Positions 17,057 through 26,098 of a stretch of DNA of 64,000 nucleotides are shown here, piece by piece. Every line of letters starts with the position of its first letter. Position 1 is the first letter of the stretch. Origin of the DNA: Petrotoga mobilis SJ95 (GTDB lineage: Bacteria > Thermotogota > Thermotogae > Petrotogales > Petrotogaceae). The translations under genes were made by a program, and so were the position numbers. Below the pieces are notes generated by a model, which was not told the DNA's origin, made no database searches, and was given only the letters and a program-made list of their open reading frames with translations. The stretch is taken from contig NC_010003.1 in assembly GCF_000018605.1 (NCBI RefSeq), positions 968,501 through 1,032,500 of the forward strand. Reading direction: 5' to 3'.

Positions 17057-18100
17057 ATGATTTTAGGTCTTTTATTTTCTTTACAACATCTTATATCTAT
17101 TCTCATTTATTATAATAAAAAATACAAATTTTTTTTCATAGTTTCTTCTATTATGGTCTTTATGATAATATATTTCCTAAAACCCGATACATACGACATA
17201 CCATCCTACGTTGCTGCAGTAGATTATCCTTACTTCGAACCTTTATTTTCTTTTTTAATAATACTATTAAGGTCATTTTTTAACAATCGAAACGTAATTC
17301 TTGTTATTCAGTTTTTGATAGGAATATTAACTTACCTAAGCATAAGACTATATATTAAAAGTTCGAAAAATAAGGTAAATAAATGCATATCATTGATTTT
17401 TGCTTTTTTTTCTACCGCCTTTACTTTAGGGGTTAATAATGGGCTAAGGCAATACATGGCGAGTTTAATCGTTTTTATTGCTATTTGGTTCTTTTTGAAT
17501 AATAAGATAATTTATTCTTTAATTATTTTCGCTTTTGCCCCTTTTATTCATTTGAGTTCTTCAATGTTTTATTTTCTTGTTATCTTTATAATTTACTTTG
17601 CAAAAAAAAGATATTTTTTTAAAGAAAAGCACCCTCTCTCTCTTTTAGGATTCAGCCTTAATATTAATTTAGTAAGGTTGTTATTTTTATCTATTAGTAT
17701 AGTTCTTATAATATTACTTCCGATTATAATTAGTTATACCTATTATGCTACTTATCTTAACTTTAATATTACCGAGGGTAGGATAGACTTCACAATAAAG
17801 TATTTACCTATATTATTGATATTTTTACTAAGTGAGTACTATTTCGGAAAGATAAAAAAAGAAGACTACATTTTTTCTCAATTAAGGATTGTTAGAGCAT
17901 TCTTTATAATTTTTATGTTTATGTTCATTTTTTTTAATACTTGGAATGAAATGGCTTCTAGAATTTTGAGTTTTTACTTTACTTTGGAAATGTTTATATT
18001 ATCTTTATCTTATGTAAAAGGCTATAGAAGAGGTGCTCTAATTATAAATTTAAGTTATGCTTTTGCTATAAATGCAATAAATGTTATTGGTAAAATATAA
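17057..18100 (+). CDS. EpsG/Wzy-like polysaccharide polymerase
   Basis: 347 residues, almost wholly membrane (about ten segments). The motif LGVNNGLRQYMASLIVFIA, with a conserved Arg-Gln, and the run of aromatic membrane segments match the EpsG family of O-unit/EPS polymerases. ATG 17057 is preceded by AGGGGAG; the longer frame from 17015 would overlap the previous gene and lacks a ribosome site. Its position among glycosyltransferases supports a role in polymerising repeat units on the outer face of the inner membrane. It is one of the most AT-rich genes of the window. Confidence 0.75.
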   Translation: MILGLLFSLQHLISILIYYNKKYKFFFIVSSIMVFMIIYFLKPDTYDIPSYVAAVDYPYFEPLFSFLIILLRSFFNNRNVILVIQFLIGILTYLSIRLYIKSSKNKVNKCISLIFAFFSTAFTLGVNNGLRQYMASLIVFIAIWFFLNNKIIYSLIIFAFAPFIHLSSSMFYFLVIFIIYFAKKRYFFKEKHPLSLLGFSLNINLVRLLFLSISIVLIILLPIIISYTYYATYLNFNITEGRIDFTIKYLPILLIFLLSEYYFGKIKKEDYIFSQLRIVRAFFIIFMFMFIFFNTWNEMASRILSFYFTLEMFILSLSYVKGYRRGALIINLSYAFAINAINVIGKI

Positions 18101-18125
18101 ATTAGATAAAGAAAGGAAGAAAAAT

Positions 18126-19403
18126 GTGGATCAAAAAAGACTTGTCTTAATTTCTGGCATAGTGGGCCCAATGAAGTCAAGCAATCAATCATTTATAAAT
18201 ACTGTGAAAGGATACTTAGACAATGGCTTTAAAGTATATCATTTTGCATTTTACAGTAAAAAAAATCAAAAATATGAATTATCTGCATTGTTAAAATATG
18301 AAAATTACAAATTTTTCGGTATACCAAATTTTCTGTCATATTTTGTGAATGGCCGAAAGAGAAAAAAGAATCATAAAAAGAATCATAATTTTTGGCAACT
18401 TCCAAATCCAAATGAAATAATAAAACCCCATTCAGAACTAACTAAAAGTCAATTTATTTTTAAATTACTTTATGATATTTTTGAAAGTTTAAGACAACTT
18501 ATAATTACCCCCTTTTTAAAACCTGATATTATTTATGCTTATGAAATATACGCTGTAATGCCAGGATGCTTGATATCTAAAATCTTAAATAAACCTTTTG
18601 TTAAAAGATTTCAGGGCACTTTTATTGATAAAGATAATATAGAATCAAAAACTACTCTATTCCATAAAAAGGCATACGAAAAAGATTGTACTTTGAACAT
18701 TATAACAAATGATGGAACAAAAGGAGATGTGGTGTTAAAAAAATTAGGTTTTAAAGATGATAAGATACTATTCTTATTAAGCGGTTTAGATGAAAGGATC
18801 ACCAAACCAGCTGAAAAGATTAAAATTCAAGAATTAAAAGGCAAATTAAAATTAGAAGATAAAGACTTAGTTCTCGGGATATTTAACAGATTTTACCCAT
18901 TCAAAAGAGTAGACAGAGCAGTTCAACTCATAAAGGAATTAAAAAAGGAGATAAACAATCCCCATCTTCTTATTGGAGGCATGAGTGGCCCTATGGAAAT
19001 ACCTATAAAAAAATTTGTAAAAGATAATAAACTCGAAAATTACGTTACATTCTTAGGCCAAGTTAAATATGACGACATGCTTACTTATTATAATATTTGT
19101 GATGTGATTTTAATATTAAATGATTATGCGAATACGGGGAATCAATTACTGGAAGCTGCTTATTTAGGTAAGCAAACTATAGCTACTGATGATGGAAGTA
19201 ATTCAAAAGTTTTGAAATTTGATAATATACACTATGTCAATCCACACAATTTCTTAGAAGAAGCTTTAAAAGATGCTTTAGAAATATATAAAAATAAAGA
19301 CAGAGTAAAAGAAAAAATAAATAAAGATATATTGACTTGGGAAGAAAGAATGAAAATAGAAATAAATAAAATAGATGAAATTATTGCAAAGTGGGACAAA
19401 TAA
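18126..19403 (+). CDS. Glycosyltransferase (GT-B fold, family 4-like)
   Basis: About 425 residues. The C-terminal half carries LGIFNRFYPFKRVDRAVQLI, LIGGMSGPMEIPIKKFV, VTFLGQVKYDDMLTYYNICD and NTGNQLLEAAYLG, a modified GT4 (PF00534) domain in which the usual E-x7-E is replaced by NTGNQLLEA. GTG 18126 is preceded by AAGGAAG; an upstream in-frame ATG at 18081 would lie inside the polymerase gene. It transfers a sugar from a nucleotide donor in the cytoplasm. Specificity unknown. Confidence 0.82.
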   Translation: MDQKRLVLISGIVGPMKSSNQSFINTVKGYLDNGFKVYHFAFYSKKNQKYELSALLKYENYKFFGIPNFLSYFVNGRKRKKNHKKNHNFWQLPNPNEIIKPHSELTKSQFIFKLLYDIFESLRQLIITPFLKPDIIYAYEIYAVMPGCLISKILNKPFVKRFQGTFIDKDNIESKTTLFHKKAYEKDCTLNIITNDGTKGDVVLKKLGFKDDKILFLLSGLDERITKPAEKIKIQELKGKLKLEDKDLVLGIFNRFYPFKRVDRAVQLIKELKKEINNPHLLIGGMSGPMEIPIKKFVKDNKLENYVTFLGQVKYDDMLTYYNICDVILILNDYANTGNQLLEAAYLGKQTIATDDGSNSKVLKFDNIHYVNPHNFLEEALKDALEIYKNKDRVKEKINKDILTWEERMKIEINKIDEIIAKWDK

Positions 19404-19427
19404 TTTCACAAAAACGAGGGAAATATC

Positions 19428-20489
19428 ATGAAACTAATCAGTTTGATAGGAGCTCGTCCGCAGATAATCAAAGAAGCGATTATAAATAAAGAATTTGAGA
19501 AAAAAGGAATAAAAGAAATCTTGGTTCATTCTGGCCAACATTACGACTTCAATATGTCAGATGTGTTCTTTCAAGTTTTAAACATAAGAAAAGCCGATTA
19601 CAATTTAGGAGTAGGTTCAGCAACGCATGCTCAAATGACGGCTAAAACCATGATAGAGTTTGAAAAGGTTGTATTAAAAGAACATCCTGATATTATATTA
19701 GTATATGGAGACACAAATACTACATTAGCTGGAGCAATAGTAGGAGCAAAATTAAAGATCCCTGTTGCACACGTGGAAGCTGGAATAAGGCAAGAACCAA
19801 AGGACATGCCTGAAGAAATAAATAGAGTATTAACAGATAGAATATCAAAATACCTATTTTGTCCTTCTGAAGTAGCTGTAAACAACTTAAAAAAGGAAAG
19901 TATCACTGAAGGAGTGCATTTCACAGGAGATATAATGTACGATCTTTTTTTAAAGATGAGACCATATTTCAAAGAAGATATTATAGACGAATTGAGTTTG
20001 GAAGAAAATAAATACATAGTGACTACAATTCATAGAGATTTCAATACAGATAGTAAAGAAAAACTAGAGAATATATTAAAAGAGTTAGATAAAATATCAA
20101 AAGAAATAAAGGTTGTCTTTCCCATACATCCAAGAACCAAAAAGAAAATAGATGAATTCAATCTTAACAAATACACAAAAGATATTCTACTGATAGAACC
20201 TCTTGATTACTTAAGTATGATGGGATTGGTACAAAAAAGCCTTCTTGTAATAACAGACAGTGGAGGGTTGCAAAAAGAAGCATACTTTGCAAGGAAAAGA
20301 GCGATAGTTGTTATGCCAGACACAGGCTGGAGAGAGTTAACACAAGCAGATTGGAATATACTAAGTGAACCTGATGAAATCAAAAATAAGATGGATTATA
20401 TAATGAACAACGAAATATCTTCAAATGTAGAAAACATATATGGAGACGGGAAACCAGGGGAAAAGATAGTAAAATTATTAAGCATTTGA
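19428..20489 (+). CDS. UDP-GlcNAc-type 2-epimerase (WbpI/WecB family)
   Basis: 353 residues, the length of non-hydrolysing UDP-sugar 2-epimerases. It opens with SLIGARPQIIKEA, then VHSGQHYDFNMSDVFF, VYGDTNTTLAGAI, HVEAGIRQEPKDMPEEINR, and ITDSGGLQKEAYFA. The N-terminal GQHYD.NMSDVFF and the GSATHAQMT segment look closer to WbpI (UDP-GlcNAc3NAcA 2-epimerase) than to WecB. That fits the WbpA/B/E-like genes at 50.8-54.5 kb. The promoter of the next gene starts within its stop region. Assignment to WbpI rather than WecB is inference. Confidence 0.85.
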   Translation: MKLISLIGARPQIIKEAIINKEFEKKGIKEILVHSGQHYDFNMSDVFFQVLNIRKADYNLGVGSATHAQMTAKTMIEFEKVVLKEHPDIILVYGDTNTTLAGAIVGAKLKIPVAHVEAGIRQEPKDMPEEINRVLTDRISKYLFCPSEVAVNNLKKESITEGVHFTGDIMYDLFLKMRPYFKEDIIDELSLEENKYIVTTIHRDFNTDSKEKLENILKELDKISKEIKVVFPIHPRTKKKIDEFNLNKYTKDILLIEPLDYLSMMGLVQKSLLVITDSGGLQKEAYFARKRAIVVMPDTGWRELTQADWNILSEPDEIKNKMDYIMNNEISSNVENIYGDGKPGEKIVKLLSI

Positions 20490-20514
20490 CAAATACCAAA
20501 ATAGTTACTATTAT
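20486..20514 (+). promoter_or_regulatory. Promoter of the winged-helix regulator gene
   Basis: TTGACA (20486-20491) and TATTAT (20509-20514) with a 17-base spacer, one of the best promoters in the window. The -35 box overlaps the stop codon of the epimerase gene. Confidence 0.75.
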
Positions 20515-20525
20515 CTTTATATATT

Positions 20526-20540
20526 GTTCAAAAATTGAAC
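20526..20540. promoter_or_regulatory. Palindrome after the regulator promoter
   Basis: GTTCAA and TTGAAC are exact inverse complements around AAA, starting about 5 bases after the predicted transcription start and ending just before the ribosome site. A likely autoregulatory operator for the winged-helix protein encoded next. Confidence 0.6.
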
Positions 20541-20556
20541 GAAGGTGTTGAATATT

Positions 20557-21060
20557 ATGCAAGATAATGAGATACTCATTCTAGAAGAATTAGAAAAGAA
20601 TTCTAACATAACTCAAAGAGGTCTTTCAGAAAAAACAGGGTTATCCTTGGGAATGGTAAATAGACTTTTAAAAAAGTTCATCAAAAAAGGGTTTGTCAAA
20701 TTAGAAAGATTGAACAACAAGAGTTTCAGGTACATATTAACGCCAGAAGGCTTCAAAGAAAAGAGTAAAAAGACAATAGAGTATATGAAAATATACTATA
20801 GAAGAACATTACTGATAAAACAAAACATAGAAAGAATAATACAAACATATGGAAGAAATAGAACTTACGTTCTATTTGGGAAAGATAAAGAAATGAAGGA
20901 AATAATAGAAGGGATATTGAAAGAGTTGAGAGTTAAATACATAACAGAAAACGAGCTTGAAAAAATAGAAAGTACAAACGTTGTACTATACTGGAATGTT
21001 GAAGATTGGGAAAAACTTGAAGGGTTAAAGTGTGAGTTTTTGATGGGGGAAAAGGTATAA
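20557..21060 (+). CDS. Winged-helix regulator of the polysaccharide locus
   Basis: 167 residues. Residues 1-70 form a MarR/Lrp-like winged helix (ITQRGLSEKTGLSLGMVNRLLKKFIKKGFV, then a wing and YILTPEGF). The C-terminal 70 residues (RTYVLFGKDKEMKEIIEGIL through NVVLYWNVEDW) look like a reduced nucleotide-binding-like fold and are not recognised. ATG 20557 is chosen with GAAGGTG nine bases upstream. A longer relative with a complete Rossmann segment starts at 50200, beside the other sugar cluster. Probable local transcription regulator of polysaccharide genes; the signal is unknown. Confidence 0.75.
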   Translation: MQDNEILILEELEKNSNITQRGLSEKTGLSLGMVNRLLKKFIKKGFVKLERLNNKSFRYILTPEGFKEKSKKTIEYMKIYYRRTLLIKQNIERIIQTYGRNRTYVLFGKDKEMKEIIEGILKELRVKYITENELEKIESTNVVLYWNVEDWEKLEGLKCEFLMGEKV

Positions 21061-21121
21061 GTGTAATTTTATTGCTTCTAAGGAAATATTAATTTGTTGA
21101 AGAAAGGAAATCAAACATAGG

Positions 21122-22177
21122 ATGAAAGAGACAGAAATTTTGCATATAATAAGTGGAACTTCAAATTACAACATCAACTTCATAAAATTTGTTTATAGCT
21201 ATTTTAATATTGACAAACAAAGATTAATTATATTGGGTAAAAATAACGGATTCTATGATTCAAAAATATTGTTTATTTCTAAAAAAAAAGAGGTTTTTAA
21301 ACTAATTAAAGAAATGCGTAAAGCAGAAAAGATTTTTGTTCATTCATTGTTTTCTCCTCATTTAGTGTTATTATTATTTTTACAACCATGGTTACTAAAA
21401 AAATCGTATTGGGTTCTATGGGGCGGAGATTTATACTATTACAAATTTAGGAATAAAAATCTAAAATCTAATTTTTATGAATTTATAAGAAAACGAGTGA
21501 TAAAAAATTTTGCGCATATAGTTGCTTTAGTTCCTGGAGACTATTATTTAGCTAAGAATTGGTACAAAACAAAAGCACAGTATCACTATGCTTTTTATCC
21601 TAATCCTATTGATTATGAATATTTGGATAAAATAAAAAATAGCAAAAAGGAAACAGATAGAATAGTTATTCAGGTTGGTAATTCCGCGGACCCAATGAAT
21701 AAACACATTGAAATACTCAACAAATTATCAAGATTTAAAGAAAAAAACATTGAAATAATAACGCCACTCTCTTATGGAGATCAGAAATGGGCGAAAACGG
21801 TTTCTGAAGCTGGCAAGAAATTATATGGAGAAAAATATCAGCCTTTGCTGGAATTTTTACCTTCAGAAGAATATTCAAAAATACTCAATTCTGTAGATAT
21901 AGCTATTTTTAATCATGATAGACAACAAGCCCTTGGGAATATATTAGCTCTCCTGTATTTAGGGAAGAAAGTTTTTATAAAAAGCGACATAACGCCATGG
22001 GACTTTTTCAAGGGAAAAGGCTTAATTGTGTTCGACACATATGGATTAGATAATTTAACTTTTGATGAGCTCATTTATATGGATAAAAATTTGAAGGAAA
22101 GAAACAGGGAAATCATAGCGAAAGAATTTTCAGAAGAAAAATGTGCTGAATTATGGAGAAATATATTTGAAAATTAA
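21122..22177 (+). CDS. WecF-like TDP-Fuc4NAc-type glycosyltransferase
   Basis: 351 residues. QVGNSADPMNKHIEILNKL, LSYGDQKWAKTVSEAG and VDIAIFNHDRQQALGNILAL, followed by LGKKVF, are strong matches to the 4-alpha-L-fucosyltransferase family (PF07429), whose known member WecF adds N-acetyl-4-aminofucose to lipid II in enterobacterial common antigen. The next genes make a dTDP-4-amino-4,6-dideoxyhexose, the expected donor. ATG 21122 is the first codon after a GAAAGGAAA site. Acts at the inner face of the inner membrane. Whether the sugar is Fuc4NAc or Qui4NAc is not settled. Confidence 0.85.
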   Translation: MKETEILHIISGTSNYNINFIKFVYSYFNIDKQRLIILGKNNGFYDSKILFISKKKEVFKLIKEMRKAEKIFVHSLFSPHLVLLLFLQPWLLKKSYWVLWGGDLYYYKFRNKNLKSNFYEFIRKRVIKNFAHIVALVPGDYYLAKNWYKTKAQYHYAFYPNPIDYEYLDKIKNSKKETDRIVIQVGNSADPMNKHIEILNKLSRFKEKNIEIITPLSYGDQKWAKTVSEAGKKLYGEKYQPLLEFLPSEEYSKILNSVDIAIFNHDRQQALGNILALLYLGKKVFIKSDITPWDFFKGKGLIVFDTYGLDNLTFDELIYMDKNLKERNREIIAKEFSEEKCAELWRNIFEN

Positions 22178-22192
22178 AGGAGAATATTTCAA

Positions 22193-22759
22193 ATGTCAAA
22201 TTCATTTTATTCTCAAGAAGAATTAAAAGAAATAGGGTTTAAGAAAGTAGGAAACAATGTTCTTATAAGTAAAAAAGCAAGCATATATAGTCCGGAAAAA
22301 ATAGAAATAGGAAACAATGTAAGAATAGATGACTTTTGTATATTGAGTGGAAATATCATGTTAGGCAATTACATTCATATTGCTGCCAGTTCATTGTTGT
22401 ATGGCAGTGAAAAAGGTATAATTATGGAAGATTTTACAACTTTATCTTCTAAAGTTTCTGTATATGCCATTTCTGATGATTATAGCGGTAACTCTTTAAC
22501 TAATCCAACGATTCCCGATAAATATAAGAAGCTTGATAAAGGGCCTGTGATTTTGAGAAAACATGTAATAATTGGGTCGGGAACAGTAATATTACCAAAT
22601 ATAATTATTGGAGAAGGAACAGCCGTGGGTGCCCTAAGTTTAGTGAAAAAAAACTTAGAAGAATGGTCAATATATGCAGGTAATCCGATAAAAAAAATAA
22701 AAGGCAGAAGTAAGAATTTAATAGAATTAGAAGAACAATTTTTAAATGAAAAAGAGTGA
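22193..22759 (+). CDS. Hexapeptide-repeat sugar N/O-acetyltransferase
   Basis: 188 residues of left-handed beta-helix: repeated [LIV]-G-x4 steps such as IEIGNNVRI, IMLGNYIHI, GSGTVILPNIIIGEG and a C-terminal IYAGNPIKKIKG typical of the family. It lies between the WecF-like transferase and the 4-aminotransferase, so acetylation of the 4-amino group of a dTDP-4-amino-4,6-dideoxyhexose (VioB/FdtC-like role) is the likely job. AAAGGAG precedes the ATG. Acetylation position is inferred from context only. Confidence 0.85.
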   Translation: MSNSFYSQEELKEIGFKKVGNNVLISKKASIYSPEKIEIGNNVRIDDFCILSGNIMLGNYIHIAASSLLYGSEKGIIMEDFTTLSSKVSVYAISDDYSGNSLTNPTIPDKYKKLDKGPVILRKHVIIGSGTVILPNIIIGEGTAVGALSLVKKNLEEWSIYAGNPIKKIKGRSKNLIELEEQFLNEKE

Positions 22760-22767
22760 TTAAATGA

Positions 22768-23865
22768 ATGAATAAAAAAATTTTGGTTACTAAATCATCT
22801 ATTCCTGATTTAGATGAATATGTTGAAGAACTCAAAGACCTATGGGAAACTCGTTGGTTAACTAACATGGGAGTTAAACATCAATTATTAGAAGAAAAAC
22901 TGAAGGAATATTTAGATACGGAAAACATTACACTTTTTGTTAATGGGCACTTAGCCCTGGAAAGCATAATCCAAGCAATGGATTTAAAAGGAGAAGTTAT
23001 AACTACTCCATTTACTTTTATTTCTACTACCCATGCAATAGTTAGAAGTGGTTTGACTCCAGTATTCTGTGATATTAGTTATGATGACTATACAATAGAT
23101 GTATCTAAAATAGAAGATTTAATAACAGAAAGAACATCAGCTATAATACCAGTTCATGTATATGGTAACATTTGTGATTATCAGGAAATAGATAGAATAG
23201 CAAAAAAGTACAATTTAATAGTTATTTACGATGCTGCTCATGCTTTTGGTGAAAGAATTGATGGAAGAAATGTATCAAATCTTGGAGACGCCTCAATATT
23301 TAGTTTTCATGCTACAAAAGTATTCAATACTATTGAAGGTGGAGCCGTTACATATAAAAAGAACGAATTAAAAGAAAAGCTAGATCAAATAAAAAATTTT
23401 GGAATTACGGGGCCAGAAAGCATTGAATCTGTGGGCGGAAATGCCAAAATGAATGAATTTCAAGCTGCCATGGGTATATGCAATTTAAGGCATGTAGATG
23501 ATGAAATAGAAAAGAGAAAAAAAGTAGTTGAAAGGTATAGAGAAAGACTTTCAGATATTAAGGGTATAAAACTTTATGAAGAAAAAGAAAATGTCAAAAG
23601 TAATTATGCATACTTTCCTGTTTTATTTGATGGTTATAAGGCAACTAGAGATGAAATATTTGAAGAGCTAAAGAAAAATAATATTTTTGCTAGAAAATAC
23701 TTTTATCCACTAACTAACGATGCACAGTGCTATAAAAATAAATTCAACGTAGAAGAAACACCTACTGCAAAATATGTCTCGGAAAGAATTTTAACCTTGC
23801 CTTTATATGCTGATTTAGAATTATCAGATGTAGATCGAATATGTGATATTATAAGAAATATTTGA
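22768..23865 (+). CDS. dTDP-4-keto-6-deoxyglucose 4-aminotransferase (VioA/DegT family)
   Basis: 365 residues, DegT/DnrJ/EryC1 PLP aminotransferase. The PLP lysine is K184 in FSFHATKVFNTIEGGA, and D155 in YDAAHAFGE binds the pyridine nitrogen. The N-terminus (TKSSIPDLDEYVEEL, ETRWLTNMG) matches VioA-like enzymes that aminate dTDP-4-keto-6-deoxyglucose at C4. Eight bases separate it from the acetyltransferase, and it precedes rmlA and rmlB, which make its substrate. Product dTDP-Qui4N or dTDP-Fuc4N; stereochemistry cannot be read. Confidence 0.88.
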   Translation: MNKKILVTKSSIPDLDEYVEELKDLWETRWLTNMGVKHQLLEEKLKEYLDTENITLFVNGHLALESIIQAMDLKGEVITTPFTFISTTHAIVRSGLTPVFCDISYDDYTIDVSKIEDLITERTSAIIPVHVYGNICDYQEIDRIAKKYNLIVIYDAAHAFGERIDGRNVSNLGDASIFSFHATKVFNTIEGGAVTYKKNELKEKLDQIKNFGITGPESIESVGGNAKMNEFQAAMGICNLRHVDDEIEKRKKVVERYRERLSDIKGIKLYEEKENVKSNYAYFPVLFDGYKATRDEIFEELKKNNIFARKYFYPLTNDAQCYKNKFNVEETPTAKYVSERILTLPLYADLELSDVDRICDIIRNI

Positions 23866-23878
23866 ATGAGGTGATATT

Positions 23879-24751
23879 GTGAAAGGCATAATCCTTGCAG
23901 GGGGAAATGGCACAAGACTTTACCCTATCACTAAAGGGCTAAGTAAACAACTTCTTCCGATATACGATAAACCAATGATCTACTATCCACTATCAACGAT
24001 AATGTTGGCAGGGATAAGAGAAATTTTAATAATTTCTAATCCAGCATATATTGATATGTACAAAAGACTATTAAACGATGGAAGTCATTTAGGGCTAAAG
24101 ATAGAATACAAAATTCAAGAAAAACCAAGAGGGCTAGCCGACGCTTTCATTGTTGGCGAAGATTTTGTTGGTGAAGATAGTGCTTGTTTAATCCTTGGAG
24201 ATAATGTTTTTTATGGGCAAGACTTTGTTCCAAAATTAAAAAAAGCCGCAAAGTTAGAAAAAGGTGCTATCATTTTTGGATATTATGTAAATAATCCAAC
24301 AGAATTTGGAGTTGTAGAATTTGATGAAAATAACAAAGCGGTTAGTTTAGAAGAAAAACCTTCGAATCCAAAGTCAAAGTACGCAGTACCTGGATTATAT
24401 TTTTATGATAACACTGTAGTAGAAAAAGCAAAAAATCTCCAACCTTCAGATAGAGGAGAGCTAGAAATAACCGATTTGAATAGAATATATTTAGAAGAAA
24501 ATGAATTGAATGTTGAAGTCTTAGGAAGAGGTATAGCATGGTTAGACACAGGTACTTACGATGGACTTGCAAATGCCGCTGACTTTGTTAGAACCATTCA
24601 AAAAAGAACTGGTTTATACATCGCTTGTTTGGAAGAAATAGCCTACAGGAACAAATGGATAACAAAAGAAGAATTGATTAAATTGGGTAAAGAATATGAA
24701 AAGACTGAATATGGTCAATACATTCTTAGATTTGCGAGTGATATAAATTGA
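23879..24751 (+). CDS. rmlA: Glucose-1-phosphate thymidylyltransferase
   Basis: 290 residues, standard RmlA length. [53 protein letters not shown] and LGDNVFYG are the nucleotidyltransferase signature. It makes dTDP-glucose from dTTP and glucose 1-phosphate. GTG start with GAGGTGA upstream. Its stop overlaps the TTG start of rmlB, so the two are coupled. Feeds RmlB and then the 4-aminotransferase. No rmlC or rmlD is present nearby, so the product is not rhamnose. Confidence 0.95.
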   Translation: MKGIILAGGNGTRLYPITKGLSKQLLPIYDKPMIYYPLSTIMLAGIREILIISNPAYIDMYKRLLNDGSHLGLKIEYKIQEKPRGLADAFIVGEDFVGEDSACLILGDNVFYGQDFVPKLKKAAKLEKGAIIFGYYVNNPTEFGVVEFDENNKAVSLEEKPSNPKSKYAVPGLYFYDNTVVEKAKNLQPSDRGELEITDLNRIYLEENELNVEVLGRGIAWLDTGTYDGLANAADFVRTIQKRTGLYIACLEEIAYRNKWITKEELIKLGKEYEKTEYGQYILRFASDIN

Positions 24752-25794
24752 GTATCTTAGTAACAGGGGTAGCTGGATTCATAGGAAGTAACTTCGTATA
24801 CTACTACTTAAGAAAACACAAAGACAAAAAGATAATAGGTTTAGACAAACTAACCTATGCAGGGAATTTGGATAACCTATCCAAATTAAATGAAGAAGAA
24901 AAAAATAGGTTCACCTTCATAAAAGGTGACATAAACGATATAGAACTGTTGGAAAAGATATACAAAGAAAACGAAATAGAAGGGATAATAAACTTCGCTG
25001 CCGAAAGTCATGTTGACAGATCAATACACGATCCTCAGATATTTTTAAAAACAAACATACTGGGAACACAAACGTTGTTGCATGTATTCAAAAAATACTA
25101 CGATGAAAGAAAAAGACAGAAATTCTTACAAATATCAACCGATGAAGTGTATGGAGCGTTGGGACCAACGGGATACTTCACAGAAAAAACACCCCTTGAT
25201 CCACACAGTCCATACTCTGCAAGTAAAGCGAGTGCAGATTTGATAGTAAAGGCTTACCACGATACATATGGACTAAATACGAACATAACAAGATGCTCAA
25301 ACAACTATGGACCATACCAATTCCCAGAAAAGCTCATACCGCTGATGATAAACAACGCGTTAAACCACAAAGAGTTACCTGTGTATGGAGATGGCAAACA
25401 GATAAGGGACTGGTTGTACGTGGAAGATCATTGCAAAGCGATAGAGCTTGTATTTGAAAAAGGAAGAAGTGGAGAAGTATACAACATAGGTGGACACAAC
25501 GAGAAAGAAAACATAGAAATAGTAAAAATAATAATAGAATACTTACAAGAAAAAACAAAAGGCGAAAAGATAAACGAAGGTTTGATTAAACATGTGAAAG
25601 ACAGGTTAGGACATGACAGAAGATACGCGATAGACCCAACGAAGATAAAAGAAGAGTTAGGTTGGGAACCAGAGACAAAGTTTGAAGAAGGGATAAAAAG
25701 AACGATAGATTGGTACCTTGAAAACAAAGAATGGATGGAGAAGGTTATAACAGGGGAGTATTTGGAGTTTTATAGGAGGAATTATGGTAGTTAG
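24748..25794 (+). CDS. rmlB: dTDP-glucose 4,6-dehydratase
   Basis: 348 residues, SDR family. NAD-binding [14 protein letters not shown] at the N-terminus, [20 protein letters not shown] and the active-site YSASKAS are all RmlB features. It converts dTDP-glucose to dTDP-4-keto-6-deoxyglucose. It starts at TTG 24748, overlapping the rmlA stop (TTGAG). Downstream lie two gene relics. Third positions are rich in A and C, like the initiating transferase gene and unlike rmlA, which hints at a separate origin. Confidence 0.95.
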   Translation: MSILVTGVAGFIGSNFVYYYLRKHKDKKIIGLDKLTYAGNLDNLSKLNEEEKNRFTFIKGDINDIELLEKIYKENEIEGIINFAAESHVDRSIHDPQIFLKTNILGTQTLLHVFKKYYDERKRQKFLQISTDEVYGALGPTGYFTEKTPLDPHSPYSASKASADLIVKAYHDTYGLNTNITRCSNNYGPYQFPEKLIPLMINNALNHKELPVYGDGKQIRDWLYVEDHCKAIELVFEKGRSGEVYNIGGHNEKENIEIVKIIIEYLQEKTKGEKINEGLIKHVKDRLGHDRRYAIDPTKIKEELGWEPETKFEEGIKRTIDWYLENKEWMEKVITGEYLEFYRRNYGS

Positions 25795-25803
25795 ATTGCG
25801 ATA

Positions 25804-25899
25804 ATGGATCTAAAAAAGAATTTACTAAAAGTTTTTACTGCAAATTTTATAGCTTTAGCTGTAAGTTTTGTGAATAGTTTCTTTCTTACCTCTTTATAG
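25804..25899 (+). pseudogene. Relic: N-terminus of a Wzx-type flippase
   Basis: An ATG-started frame of 31 codons ends in TAG at 25897. It encodes KNLLKVFTANFIALAVSFVN followed by SFFLTSL, the typical first membrane segment of oligosaccharide flippases (PF01943). The rest of such a gene is missing; the next sequence is the end of a different gene. Probably the stump left by a recombination or deletion that replaced the locus between rmlB and the present flippase. Confidence 0.6.
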
Positions 25900-26098
25900 A
25901 AAACTCTCTCTTAACAGATATAGTTTGAGTTTAACAATTAGTGGAAAGTACCAGTATTTTGTTAGCTATAACAACAGTCTCATTGATGAAAGTTATTTAA
26001 GAAAAAGGGCTTTGGGTTTTTCGTGGAAGAATATTGTAGAAAAGGACATAGAGGTTTATAACGAAGTCTTAAATAAATTTGGAGGAAGTAATGCCTAA
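25874..26098 (+). pseudogene. Relic: C-terminus of a glycosyltransferase
   Basis: Frame 2 is open from 25874 to the TAA at 26096. The last part reads RKRALGFSWKNIVEKDIEVY then NEVLNKFG, which looks like the C-terminal helix of a GT4-type glycosyltransferase (xxFSWxxIxxxxxxxY). There is no start codon with a ribosome site and no catalytic part. It overlaps the flippase stump in another frame, as expected at a deletion junction. Its stop overlaps the ATG of the intact flippase at 26091. Confidence 0.55.

Noticed and set aside
24748-25794. RmlB considered as part of a dTDP-rhamnose set
   Set aside because: No rmlC or rmlD is present; the 4-aminotransferase and WecF-like genes point to an aminosugar instead.
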